A program made the position numbers and the translations under genes. A DNA stretch of 64,000 bases, taken from positions 40,405 to 104,404 of the forward strand of contig JACQFZ010000046.1 of assembly GCA_016199745.1 (NCBI GenBank), read 5' to 3'. The stretch is from Gammaproteobacteria bacterium (GTDB taxonomy: Bacteria; Pseudomonadota; Gammaproteobacteria; Acidiferrobacterales; Sulfurifustaceae). This document shows positions 1-8,254 of the stretch, one piece after another (the stretch's first letter is position 1; each line of letters opens with the position of its first letter). The notes under the pieces were generated by a model, which was given only the letters and a program-made list of their open reading frames with translations, was not told the DNA's origin and made no database searches.

Positions 1-425
1 CTTCGTCATAGTCGCGCCGCACGTCTTCCGGCAAATCGTCATTCGCTGGGAGTGCCTGACGTTCCGGTGGGAAAATTAACTTGTCATGTACCCATACGGC
101 GAATTTGGCGCAGACGTAGCATCGGCTGAGCGACAAGTTATTGATGCGACTCGCGCCGTATTGAAGATCCGGACGATCAAGGCGAATTTCCCCAGCAATC
201 ACCGCCTGAAACTTCGCTCTTAATGTGGGCCGGTATCTTGGCGCTTGCTGCGTCATCCGGGCAAAGCTCCTTCACCTTTGCTTCATCGAGAAGAAATGGC
301 GTTTTTGATTCCTCCTCGTTTTCCTTGGCGTAAGTCGTGAACCACCGCTGTTCGGTGTAGGCTCCACAATAGGGGCAATCAAATGCCGTCTTACTGATCA
401 ACGGGGGGTTCCCCTTCCTCGTCAT
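1..425 (-). pseudogene. DUF4145-like zinc-ribbon protein, frameshifted and cut by the window edge
   Basis: The gene starts at the ATG ending at 425. Its N-terminus carries a CxxC knuckle (CPYCGAYTEQRWF). The initial frame stops at about 177. The adjacent minus-strand frame stays open from about 235 to base 1 and continues the protein with a second knuckle, SRCYVCAKFAVWVHDK, then PPERQALPANDDLPEDV and RDYDE. The layout of two CxxC pairs, an aromatic W.HD.L stretch, a P..D.P.D motif and an acidic DYDEA-like end is typical of DUF4145-type proteins. Removing one A in the coding strand near 218-221 (IPAHIK joined to AKFQAV) would restore one frame. It is therefore either a decayed gene or a single-base sequencing error. 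The C-terminal domain lies outside the window. Function unknown. Confidence 0.6.
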
Positions 426-872
426 TCGCCTATCTCTCCATAGTGAAGTAACGGCATTATTCCCAAACCACCGTAAGGAATCATTAAGGACGCTTGAAAC
501 CCCGCCCGTAGAATGTCGTGTCGGCGTACTGCGATTGTCACCGCATGCACGCTAGCGTCGAATTCGTCTATTTCGATGGAATTCGAGGAAATCGGACTTG
601 CCGGCAGGAGTTCACAATCTCTGCAACGGATTCGAGCGCTATCGGTAACAAGTCACACTCACGCCAATTCGTGCTATCGATCCGACGCTGAACTTTGATA
701 TGGGGGTTGCCGTCCTTTTCGTGCGCAGGGTCTCGTTTTCAAATTTGATCATTGATTTTTCCGCGAAACTTCGGGATCTATCCATTGCGTCCAAACAATT
801 AAAATCTGCTTGGGCTATCAGTGCGGTATGCCGCAAATCGGCATACCGCGCATCAAAAGTACGTCAACCCTG
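426..872. other. Gene-free stretch, one hairpin
   Basis: No ORF here has convincing protein character. The part next to the DUF4145-like gene should hold that gene's promoter. The only clear structure is the palindrome at 823-849, listed separately. GC content looks lower than in the neighbouring genes. Confidence 0.5.
823..849 (-). terminator. Strong hairpin downstream of the NUDIX gene
   Basis: A perfect 11-bp inverted repeat (GCGGTATGCCG / CGGCATACCGC) encloses a 5-nt loop. It lies 24 bases past the stop of the minus-strand NUDIX gene. No clean T-run follows on either strand, so it may be a transcript-end stabiliser rather than a classical intrinsic terminator. Confidence 0.4.
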
Positions 873-1322
873 TTAGGGAGGGGGTATTTGAAATGGCTCT
901 GCCGAACAACGATCGCCGATCAGTCGGTGCGCCCAATCGAGCACGGCGCGTACGCGGGGGCCGACGAGCTCGCGTGCTGTGTCGTAATTAACCCAGCGAT
1001 ACTCCTGATGTTCCGGTCGGCCGAGCTCGGGGCTGATACCGAGCACGACGTCGGCGGAGGGTGAGTACGCTAGGTAGTAGCGCGCCACTTTGCCGCCCGC
1101 ATAGGGTGGCGTGTCGATGTACCCGTCGCCCCAATGGAACTCCAACGTTGCGAGTCCCGCCTCTTCGAGCGTTTCGCGGCAGGCAGCCGCTTGCGGCGAT
1201 TCGCCGAGTTCGACCGCGCCTTTCGGAAAATCCCAGTAGCGGTAAGCGCGCAGCAATAAAAAGCGAAAGTGCTGTTGCTGGCAGTGCACGACGACGACGC
1301 CGGCGGAAAGTTTGGGTTTCAT
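873..1322 (-). CDS. NUDIX hydrolase, bis(5'-nucleosyl)-tetraphosphatase-like
   Basis: A 149-residue protein with a complete Nudix box (GAVELGESPQ...RETLEEAGL, about residues 36-58) matching GX5EX7REUXEEXGU, so the metal-binding glutamates are present. The short single-domain layout, the N-terminal AGVVVV strand and the WDFPKG sequence before the box resemble Ap4A-type hydrolases, which cleave dinucleoside polyphosphates or other nucleoside-diphosphate-linked compounds. The substrate cannot be fixed from sequence. It lies just downstream of the fructosamine-kinase-like gene on the same strand with a 6-base gap, so the two are probably cotranscribed. Confidence 0.85.
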   Translation of the reverse strand: MKPKLSAGVVVVHCQQQHFRFLLLRAYRYWDFPKGAVELGESPQAAACRETLEEAGLATLEFHWGDGYIDTPPYAGGKVARYYLAYSPSADVVLGISPELGRPEHQEYRWVNYDTARELVGPRVRAVLDWAHRLIGDRCSAEPFQIPPP

Positions 1323-1328
1323 AAATAG

Positions 1329-2228
1329 CTAGCGAATCTCTGCCAGTAGACGCTCCATCATTCGCTCCGCCTGCGACCAATAACCGCCGCCAAACAAATT
1401 GGCGTGATTGAGCACGTGGTAGAGGTTGTATAAATCGCGCCGCACGCCGTAACCCGGATCTAACGGCCACGCTTCGCGATAGGCACCGTAGAAGCGCGTC
1501 GAAAATCCACCGAATAGCTCGGTCATGGCTACGTCCGTCTCGCGGTCGCCGAAGTAAACCGCCGGATCGAAAATCGCCGGATCGCCATCGATCGTTTGCG
1601 CGGCGTTACCAGACCAGAGATCGCCGTGCAGCAACGACGGCCGCGGGCGATAGCCGGCAAAAAACCCATCGAGCTGTACCAGCAATTGTTCCCCTAAAGC
1701 GATGGCTGGGCGCCCAGCTGCTTGCCGTGCCGCCAACTGCAGTTGAAAGCGCAGGCGACGCTCGCGTAGAAATTCTGGCCAATGGTCGGTCGGTGCATTG
1801 AGCTGTGGCGTCGAGCCGATAGTGTTGTCGCGGTGCCAACCGAATTGCGGCTGGGTCACCCGATGTAACGTCGCCAGCTGTCGCCCGAGTTGTTCTTGGG
1901 CAGCGCCGCTGGCGCTGCCGAGCGCTAGATATTCGAGCGCCAGGAACGCGTAGCCGTCGGCGACGCCATGGCACAGCGGTGTCGGTACCCGTACGGCGCC
2001 GGCAGCGGCCAGCGCCACCAAGCCGTCGGCCTCGGCCGCAAACATGGGTGCCCGTTCCGGCGTGTTGCGTTTGACGAAATACCGTCGCTCCCCGCACTGC
2101 AGGATCGAGGCGGTACTAATGCAGCCGCCGCTGAGGGCGCGTGCAGTGGCGTTTTCGCAGGGTTGGCCGGTGGCGGTGGCAATTACGGCCATTACCCCCG
2201 ACCACATCGATATAGGTGCTTTAGTCAT
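1329..2228 (-). CDS. Fructosamine kinase family protein (YniA-like)
   Basis: This 299-residue protein belongs to the fructosamine-3-kinase / aminoglycoside-phosphotransferase-like fold. Characteristic features are an N-terminal G.C....IL...G..YFVK region, the catalytic loop LLHGDLWSGN (about residue 200) and the metal-binding segment FDPAVYFGDRETD. Bacterial members phosphorylate ketosamines from glycated proteins or sugars and are regarded as deglycation enzymes. The ATG ending at 2228 was chosen because an AGG-type ribosome site precedes it and the length then fits the family (about 286-300 residues). An in-frame upstream ATG would add 43 unrelated residues. It is divergent from the GGDEF-EAL gene. 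Confidence 0.85.
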   Translation of the reverse strand: MTKAPISMWSGVMAVIATATGQPCENATARALSGGCISTASILQCGERRYFVKRNTPERAPMFAAEADGLVALAAAGAVRVPTPLCHGVADGYAFLALEYLALGSASGAAQEQLGRQLATLHRVTQPQFGWHRDNTIGSTPQLNAPTDHWPEFLRERRLRFQLQLAARQAAGRPAIALGEQLLVQLDGFFAGYRPRPSLLHGDLWSGNAAQTIDGDPAIFDPAVYFGDRETDVAMTELFGGFSTRFYGAYREAWPLDPGYGVRRDLYNLYHVLNHANLFGGGYWSQAERMMERLLAEIR

Positions 2229-2403
2229 TGACCTAAAAAGAGAAATTCGAGGAATCGAAACCGGGGTCTGAGCCATGCGACACACGTCGACAGCCGCCAA
2301 CACACTCCCTAAAAACCCTTGATCATCATACGATTGATTGGCACTGGAATTGCACAATATCCGCTAAATCACCGTAAAAACCGCTTTGTAGCAAGGGCAA
2401 TAG

Positions 2404-4737
2404 ATGTTGCACCGCCTCTCCATACGGGCCGGACTCATCGTCAGTGTCGTGGCGATGGGTACGCTCGGCCTCGGCCTAGCGGTTATCAGCGGTCGAATCT
2501 ATCGCGATCAGGCGATTGAAGCCGAGCGCGCGGCGCTGGTCGAACAAACCCGTCAACGGGTGGACGAAGTCCGGGCCAGTTTCGAACGCCAGGCGGCTAT
2601 GTTAGCGCGTTTGGTGGAAGCGACGAGTGCCGCCCGCCACGCAGAGCCGTTAGAACAGATACTCACCAAGCTAATCGATACCAACGCCAGCGACGGCGTT
2701 GTGGCACTCACCCTCTACGACGCCGAGCTGCAGCCGCTGAGCACTCATGTCGCGGAAGGTCTGGAAGTCCCGGTAGGCGCCTGGACGACGCAGTGTAAGT
2801 CCTTGCCGCCGCCGTCGACCCGCGGCGATCAGGCGTTGCCGCTACGTCCGTTGTCGAGCGACTGCCTGCTGCAACGTCGACTCTACTACAGCGTATTTGT
2901 TCCTATCGGCGAACGGTATTTGCAGGTGGTATTCGATTTTATACGAGGATTGGAAAATGCCGAGCATGTGTTGGGCACGCCGTTGCGCGTGTCTTTAACC
3001 TCAGGAACGGTGTTGGCCGAATCGACGGAATGGGCTGGCGCGATGTCCTCGGCGGATACGCTGGTAGCCGGTTACGTACTCAATGTTGCCGTTCCGCGGG
3101 AAATACCCCTACTGCTGCAAGCGGCCAAAGACGAGAGCGTGTTTTATGCCAAATTCGAGCGCTCGCGCTATGCCATCTTTTTTGCCTCGGCCGCGGTTGC
3201 GCTGCTGGGCATGTTGGCAGCATTGGTCTTGCTGGAACGTTTAGCGATTGCGCCGCTGTCCAATTTGTTGCAACAGCTGCGGCAACAGCGCGCCGACGAG
3301 AGCCGCTTGGGTAGACGCGTATACAGTGACGGCAACAGTGAAGTTGTCGAGCTGGCGAGCAGCTTCAACCATATGACGGCAAAGCTCGAACATTTATACG
3401 AGGACATCGAAAAGATGTCCTCCACCGATGCCTCGACGCAGTTGCCTAACCGCCGTTACTTCCACGGGCAGTTGACGGAGGCGGTGGCGCGGGCGCAGTA
3501 CGAACACAAGCCGTTTGCGGTGCTCATTATGGATCTCGATCGATTTAAAGAGATCAACGATACGCTTGGGCACCATATCGGCGATTTGCTGATTCAGCAG
3601 GTGGCGGCGCGATTGCGCGGCAAGCTGCGCGATACTGATTTGCTGGCGCGCATGGGCGGCGATGAGTTTGCGGTGCTGTTGCCGGCCGTCACGACTAAGC
3701 AAGCTGATATGGCAGCGCGCATGTTGCTGCAATCGTTACGCACGCCGTTTGTAGTCGAGGCCAACGAACTGTATGTGCGCGCTAGCATTGGCGTGGCGCT
3801 GTATCCGGACCACGGCGTCGACGTGAATACACTGATTCAGCGGGCCGATGTCGCTATGTATGCAGCGAAGGCTGCCAGCTGTGGTCAAGCGGTTTACGAC
3901 GCGGAAATGGATCGACATCACCCCGCGCGATTGACGTTGCTGGGCGAGCTGCGGCAAGCGATCGAGCAAGAGCAATTCGTCTTGTACTACCAACCAAAAA
4001 TCGCCCTCGGCTCGAATTGTGCCGTCGGTGCCGAGGCCCTGGTGCGCTGGCAGCACCCGAGCGGCCGCATGATCATGCCGGAAACGTTTATCCCGCTGCT
4101 GGAACAAACCGGCTTAATCCGCAGTTTGACGACCTGGGCCATCGGCGAGGCGCTACGGACCAGCGTCGCTCTACGTGCCCGTGGCTTTAATTTGCCGATC
4201 GCGGTGAATATCTCCATTCGCGATTTGCAAGATCCAGCCTTCATCGACGAGTTGGCTGAGCAACTCGCGACCCACAAAGCAACGCCCGATTGGCTGGAGT
4301 TGGAACTCACGGAAAATGCGATGATGGCAGACGTCGGTGGCGTTCTAGAAATGTTGTCGCGGTTGGCGGCGTTGGGTCTACCGGTCGTGCTCGACGATTT
4401 TGGCACCGGCCATTCGTCGCTCGCCTATTTGAAGCGCCTGCCGATCAAGATGGTGAAGGTCGATAAATCGTTCGTGATGGGTATGGCGCGCGATCAAAAC
4501 GATGCGGCTATCGTGAATACCAGCATTGCGCTGGCGCATAACCTTGGCCTCAAGGTGGTGGCCGAGGGGGTCGATGACCCCGACGCGTTGCACCGCCTGC
4601 GCGAGGCGGGCTGCGATGCGGTACAGGGACTCTATCTCAGCCGGCCGCTGTCCGCCGACGAGTACGGTGAATGGCTCGGCAAGTCGCATTGGGGATTTAC
4701 CAGCGGCGCAAAATTTCCGACCACTGCGATTCGTTAA
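2404..4737 (+). CDS. Membrane GGDEF-EAL cyclic-di-GMP enzyme with periplasmic sensor and HAMP
   Basis: A 777-residue bifunctional-type c-di-GMP protein. A membrane segment at about residues 10-30, a periplasmic region, a second membrane segment at about 256-282 and a HAMP-like linker precede the output domains. The diguanylate cyclase signature GGDEF is intact at 418-422, and an inhibitory-site RxxD (RDTD) lies exactly five residues upstream, implying product feedback. The phosphodiesterase domain keeps its EAL triplet at 544-546 and the DDFGTG..S loop, so both activities look possible. Which one dominates cannot be read from sequence. The periplasmic part shows no named sensor motif. It probably controls attachment or motility through local c-di-GMP. 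It is a single gene with its own promoter. Confidence 0.92.
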   Translation: MLHRLSIRAGLIVSVVAMGTLGLGLAVISGRIYRDQAIEAERAALVEQTRQRVDEVRASFERQAAMLARLVEATSAARHAEPLEQILTKLIDTNASDGVVALTLYDAELQPLSTHVAEGLEVPVGAWTTQCKSLPPPSTRGDQALPLRPLSSDCLLQRRLYYSVFVPIGERYLQVVFDFIRGLENAEHVLGTPLRVSLTSGTVLAESTEWAGAMSSADTLVAGYVLNVAVPREIPLLLQAAKDESVFYAKFERSRYAIFFASAAVALLGMLAALVLLERLAIAPLSNLLQQLRQQRADESRLGRRVYSDGNSEVVELASSFNHMTAKLEHLYEDIEKMSSTDASTQLPNRRYFHGQLTEAVARAQYEHKPFAVLIMDLDRFKEINDTLGHHIGDLLIQQVAARLRGKLRDTDLLARMGGDEFAVLLPAVTTKQADMAARMLLQSLRTPFVVEANELYVRASIGVALYPDHGVDVNTLIQRADVAMYAAKAASCGQAVYDAEMDRHHPARLTLLGELRQAIEQEQFVLYYQPKIALGSNCAVGAEALVRWQHPSGRMIMPETFIPLLEQTGLIRSLTTWAIGEALRTSVALRARGFNLPIAVNISIRDLQDPAFIDELAEQLATHKATPDWLELELTENAMMADVGGVLEMLSRLAALGLPVVLDDFGTGHSSLAYLKRLPIKMVKVDKSFVMGMARDQNDAAIVNTSIALAHNLGLKVVAEGVDDPDALHRLREAGCDAVQGLYLSRPLSADEYGEWLGKSHWGFTSGAKFPTTAIR

Positions 4738-5164
4738 GCTTTTTACCGGCTAAAATTCCCTCTGTTTCTCCGCGGTACTAACCGTATTTCTCGTCCCTGC
4801 TGCTGGTCCCCTGACGTACCACCGCTTGTCTGGCGCGGTGATTTATGCACATGTGCTGCGAATCGTTAGTCGATGTTGCCGGAACCCCGAAAAATCCAGG
4901 ATCGGAACGTCGCATCCTTTATAAGTGTCTGAAATGTATGGTATTTATGAGTCGCTTATTTTTTAGTCAACCCAACGTAATTTGGCTGTCATGAGCGCCT
5001 CCAGTCTTTCCGGGTATAGTCATCAACAGGGTTATCCACAGATTCTGTTAATAACCAGGGTTCGTTTTGTTACAAGAAGTTAGCGGCCATTCCTTCGGCA
5101 GCGTTGAGCGTGGATCATCTGTTTCACAAAGATTTCATAAAGGCCCGTGCTAGAGTCGCGCCCC
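4738..5164. other. Long gene-free stretch upstream of priA
   Basis: About 430 bases without a credible ORF. The middle is AT-rich (around 4915-4980), followed by a perfect DnaA box and a second AT-rich patch. No terminator hairpin is obvious after the GGDEF-EAL gene. The priA promoter must lie here. Confidence 0.55.
5032..5040 (+). promoter_or_regulatory. Perfect DnaA box (TTATCCACA) upstream of priA
   Basis: The 9-mer TTATCCACA matches the high-affinity DnaA consensus exactly. It lies about 125 bases before the priA start and is followed by AT-rich sequence (gattctgttaataacc). A single box does not define an origin, but it could link priA transcription to DnaA. Confidence 0.6.
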
Positions 5165-7369
5165 ATGTCAGCGGCCGCACGCACAATCCAAATCGCCATT
5201 CCGGCACCGCTGCGCAAATCGTTCGACTATCTCGTTCCCGCTGATTTGCCCATGCCGGCGCCTGGCGCACGTGTGCGTGTTCCATTTGGTCCGCGGCGTA
5301 CGGTCGTCGGCGTTGTGTTGGCGGTCGCGGCGAGTGCCATGCCGCTGCGGCAGCTGAAGCCGATCGTTGAAGTCCTCGACGACCAGCCGCTATTGCCGCC
5401 ATCGATGTTGCAATTGCTCTGCTGGGCCGCCGATTACTACCACCATCCGATCGGCGAAGTGATCGCTACCGCTTTGCCCGCGCGCTTGCGCCGCGGCGAG
5501 CCGGCGAACACGGGCGGCGCCAGTGTCTGGACCCTTACGGCGGAAGGTGCGGCGGTCGATGACGCCGTCTTTAAGCGTGCGCTCATACAGCAGCGCGTCT
5601 GGCGCGCACTTAAAGAGGCCGCGGCCGGACTGGACGACGATACGCTTGCCGAGCTTTCGCCACGTTGGCGTGCCGCTATCGATGGGTTGGCGGCAAAAGG
5701 TTGGGCAAGCGGGTATCAGCGCGAATGTCTTGAAGCCGGTGAGCACCTGCAGACGCCGCCGCCATCGATGACCGCCGCGCAAACCGCGGCGGTCGATGCG
5801 GTTGTCTCGGCTAACGGCTTTCGCCCGTTTTTGCTGCACGGAGTTACCGGCAGCGGCAAGACCGAGGTGTATTTGCGGGTGATCGACGAGGTGCTGCGCC
5901 GCGGCCAGCAGGCATTGGTGTTGGTGCCCGAGATCAGTCTGACGCCGCAGCTGGCAGCACGTTTTCGGGCGCGTTTTCGCGAGCCGGTGGCGGTGCTGCA
6001 CTCGGAAATGACCGACGCCGAACGCGCTTGCGCCTGGCTGATGGCGCACCACGGCAAAGTGCCGATCGTGCTCGGCACGCGCTCGGCGGTATTTACGCCG
6101 TTGCCCAAGCTGGGTGTGATCGTGGTCGACGAAGAGCACGACGCCTCGTACAAACAACAAGACGGTTTCCGTTATTCCGCGCGTGATGTCGCCATGCTGC
6201 GCGCCAACCGCGCCGGTGTGCCGATCGTGCTCGGTTCGGCGACACCGTCGCTCGAAACATTGCAGCGCGTGCGTGCCGGCGCCTACACCGAGCTCGATTT
6301 ACCCGACCGCGCCGGCGGCGCGGCGATGCCGACGATCGAGCTGCTCGATTTGCGTCGGCTTGCCATTGACGACGGATTGTCGCATCCGCTGCGGACTGCC
6401 ATCAGCGAAACCGTGAGTCGGGGCGAGCAGGTGTTGTTGTTTCTCAATCGACGCGGCTTTGCACCGGTGTGGATGTGTTACGGCTGCGGCTGGGTCGCGC
6501 CCTGCCAGCGTTGTGACGCACGTTTGACCTATCACCGGGCGAGTTCACGCCTGCGTTGCCATCACTGCGGTGCCGACAGCGCGCTGCCGGCGACCTGCCC
6601 CGGTTGCCGCGGCACCGAGCTAAACGCCTTGGGCGAGGGCACCGAGCGTATCGAGACCGCGCTCAAGCAAATGTTCGCCACCGCGCGAATCGTGCGCATC
6701 GACCGTGACAGCGTTCGGGCGAAGGGAGCGCTTGAGGCTACCCTCGAAAGCGTGCACGACGGTCACGCCGACATCCTGGTCGGAACGCAAATGTTGTCCA
6801 AGGGCCATGATTTTCCCAACGTGACGCTCGTCGGCGTTCTGAATGCCGATCAAGGTCTGTACGGCAGCGATTTCCGCGCCGGCGAGCGTTTGGTACAGCA
6901 GATCATCCAGGTGAGCGGCCGCGCCGGCCGCGCCGCCAAAGCCGGCCGCGTTTTGATTCAGACATATCATCCGGACCATCCGGTGTTCACTGCCTTACGC
7001 CAGCAGAATTACCAACAATTCGCCGACTATGCGCTTACGGAACGCGGTGAAACCGGATTCCCGCCGTTTAGTCATCTGGCGCTGTTGCGTGCCGAATCAC
7101 CCGCCATCGGTGCCGCGCTCGCGTTCTTGCGCCATGCGCATGCGCTGGCGCGCGCATGTATGCCGGCGGCGGAGGTGCAATTGATGGATCCGATGCCGTC
7201 GCCGATGGAACGTCGTGCCGGGCGTTATCGCGCGCAGCTGTTGGTGCAATCGCGCACGCGCGCGCCGTTGCATGCGCTCCTAAGCGATTGGCTGGAGCGC
7301 ATCAGCGCCCTGAAGGAAGCGAAACGCGTGCGTTGGTCGTTGGATGTCGATCCCATCGATACATATTAA
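5165..7369 (+). CDS. priA: Primosomal protein N' (replication restart helicase PriA)
   Basis: A 734-residue superfamily 2 DNA helicase that recognises stalled forks and reloads the replicative helicase. The N-terminal DNA-binding region (IAIPAPLRKSFDYLVP) precedes Walker A GVTGSGKT (226-233) and the DEEH Walker B box (322-325). Four CxxC pairs bind zinc: C438/C441, C447/C450, about C465/C468 and about C478/C481. Helicase motifs GTQMLSKGHDFPNVTLV and QVSGRAGRA follow. The length matches the family (about 730). The ATG at 5165 was preferred over an in-frame GTG at 5147. It is monocistronic, facing the convergent TlpA-like gene. Confidence 0.97.
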   Translation: MSAAARTIQIAIPAPLRKSFDYLVPADLPMPAPGARVRVPFGPRRTVVGVVLAVAASAMPLRQLKPIVEVLDDQPLLPPSMLQLLCWAADYYHHPIGEVIATALPARLRRGEPANTGGASVWTLTAEGAAVDDAVFKRALIQQRVWRALKEAAAGLDDDTLAELSPRWRAAIDGLAAKGWASGYQRECLEAGEHLQTPPPSMTAAQTAAVDAVVSANGFRPFLLHGVTGSGKTEVYLRVIDEVLRRGQQALVLVPEISLTPQLAARFRARFREPVAVLHSEMTDAERACAWLMAHHGKVPIVLGTRSAVFTPLPKLGVIVVDEEHDASYKQQDGFRYSARDVAMLRANRAGVPIVLGSATPSLETLQRVRAGAYTELDLPDRAGGAAMPTIELLDLRRLAIDDGLSHPLRTAISETVSRGEQVLLFLNRRGFAPVWMCYGCGWVAPCQRCDARLTYHRASSRLRCHHCGADSALPATCPGCRGTELNALGEGTERIETALKQMFATARIVRIDRDSVRAKGALEATLESVHDGHADILVGTQMLSKGHDFPNVTLVGVLNADQGLYGSDFRAGERLVQQIIQVSGRAGRAAKAGRVLIQTYHPDHPVFTALRQQNYQQFADYALTERGETGFPPFSHLALLRAESPAIGAALAFLRHAHALARACMPAAEVQLMDPMPSPMERRAGRYRAQLLVQSRTRAPLHALLSDWLERISALKEAKRVRWSLDVDPIDTY

Positions 7370-7420
7370 AGCGGGTTATTTAGGTCCAGAATTTGAATAC
7401 CAGGCACCGGCATTACGCGC

Positions 7421-7978
7421 TCAGAGAACGGGTGTGTTTGTCGGTACCTGCAATCCAGAAGTCACCTCTGATAAATAAGGCGCACTAATGCGGCGCGTCC
7501 GTTCGACATCGAGCTTGCCCGTTTGGCGGTCAACGATGCGACCATCGGGGTCGATGAGAAACGCCGCCGGAATGACACGGACACCGTCGAACGTGCGCAT
7601 GACCGTCCCTTCGACATCGAGTGCCACGGTGTAGGGTACTTGCCGTGTATGCACGAACGATTGCACATGGATCGGCGGGTCGTATGGCATGGCGACGGCA
7701 ATGAGTTCGAACCCGCGCGGATGCAGCTCTCCATAAAGCTTTATCAGGTCGGGCAATTCTTCGACACACGGCGCGCAGCTGGTCGCCCAGAAGGTGACCA
7801 GCACCGGTCGGCCGCGCAACTCGCCGAGCGTAATACGGCGGCCGTCGAGCAGCGTAAGGTGCAGATCGGGCGTCAGTGTGACTCGGTCGGTCGGTAACAG
7901 CAGCAACGCCGCGACGGCGGCCAGCGCCACCGCAATGACGAACACCACCAACGGCGAGGCGCGCCAGCGTGGATTCAT
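7421..7978 (-). CDS. TlpA/ResA-family membrane-anchored thioredoxin-like protein
   Basis: A 185-residue protein. A basic N-terminus leads into a single membrane segment (about residues 10-28), followed by a periplasmic thioredoxin fold with the redox motif C68-A-P-C71 in the context VTFWATSCAPCVEELP. The conserved cis-proline region reads VIPAAFLIDPDGRI. Relatives reduce apocytochrome c cysteines or other periplasmic disulfides. No cytochrome maturation genes are adjacent, so the partner is unknown. The ATG ending at 7978 was chosen because the membrane anchor then starts at residue 10. A TTG at 8044 would add a 22-residue polar leader. Confidence 0.85.
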   Translation of the reverse strand: MNPRWRASPLVVFVIAVALAAVAALLLLPTDRVTLTPDLHLTLLDGRRITLGELRGRPVLVTFWATSCAPCVEELPDLIKLYGELHPRGFELIAVAMPYDPPIHVQSFVHTRQVPYTVALDVEGTVMRTFDGVRVIPAAFLIDPDGRIVDRQTGKLDVERTRRISAPYLSEVTSGLQVPTNTPVL

Positions 7979-8067
7979 GCGTTCCGTGCTGGCAACGCTC
8001 GCCGCTGCATTCTTAGCATTATTAGAAGTGTGTGAAGTAGGCAAGACTCAAGAAACTGACATCATCG

Positions 8068-8160
8068 TTAATACGGAGTCCCGTTCTGTGCCGCTGTTGC
8101 CGCTGACATCGTCATGCACCCAACCACCGCACTTGTTGCTAACCAAATACCCTTTTTCAT
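8068..8160 (-). CDS. 30-residue signal-peptide-like small protein
   Basis: A short ORF preceded by a very good ribosome-binding site (AAGAAGGAGCAGGTC before the ATG). The peptide begins MKKGIWLATSAVVGCM, continues with MTMSAATAAQ and ends NGTPY. It is a textbook export signal with an AxA-like cleavage site, leaving only about six mature residues. It could be a genuine micro-protein, a leader peptide for the downstream TlpA-like gene, or the 5' end of a longer exported protein that has decayed. I do not recognise a family. Confidence 0.45.
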   Translation of the reverse strand: MKKGIWLATSAVVGCMTMSAATAAQNGTPY

Positions 8161-8254
8161 GACCTGCTCCTTCTTCCTTGCCGTCGTTACGGCCTGTTGC
8201 GTTAACGTAACAGACGTTGCATAAAGCAGAAATCCTCGTTTTCCCTCTATCGGC

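Noticed and set aside
810..1064. 84-codon plus-strand frame across the NUDIX 3' end
   Set aside because: Overlaps a conserved gene on the other strand and has no motif.
4900..5150. Replication origin
   Set aside because: One perfect DnaA box and AT-rich DNA are present, but no cluster of boxes and no dnaA/dnaN/gidA neighbours.
5390..6160. 256-codon antisense frame in priA
   Set aside because: Covers the PriA Walker motifs on the other strand and has shadow-like composition, so it is not a gene.
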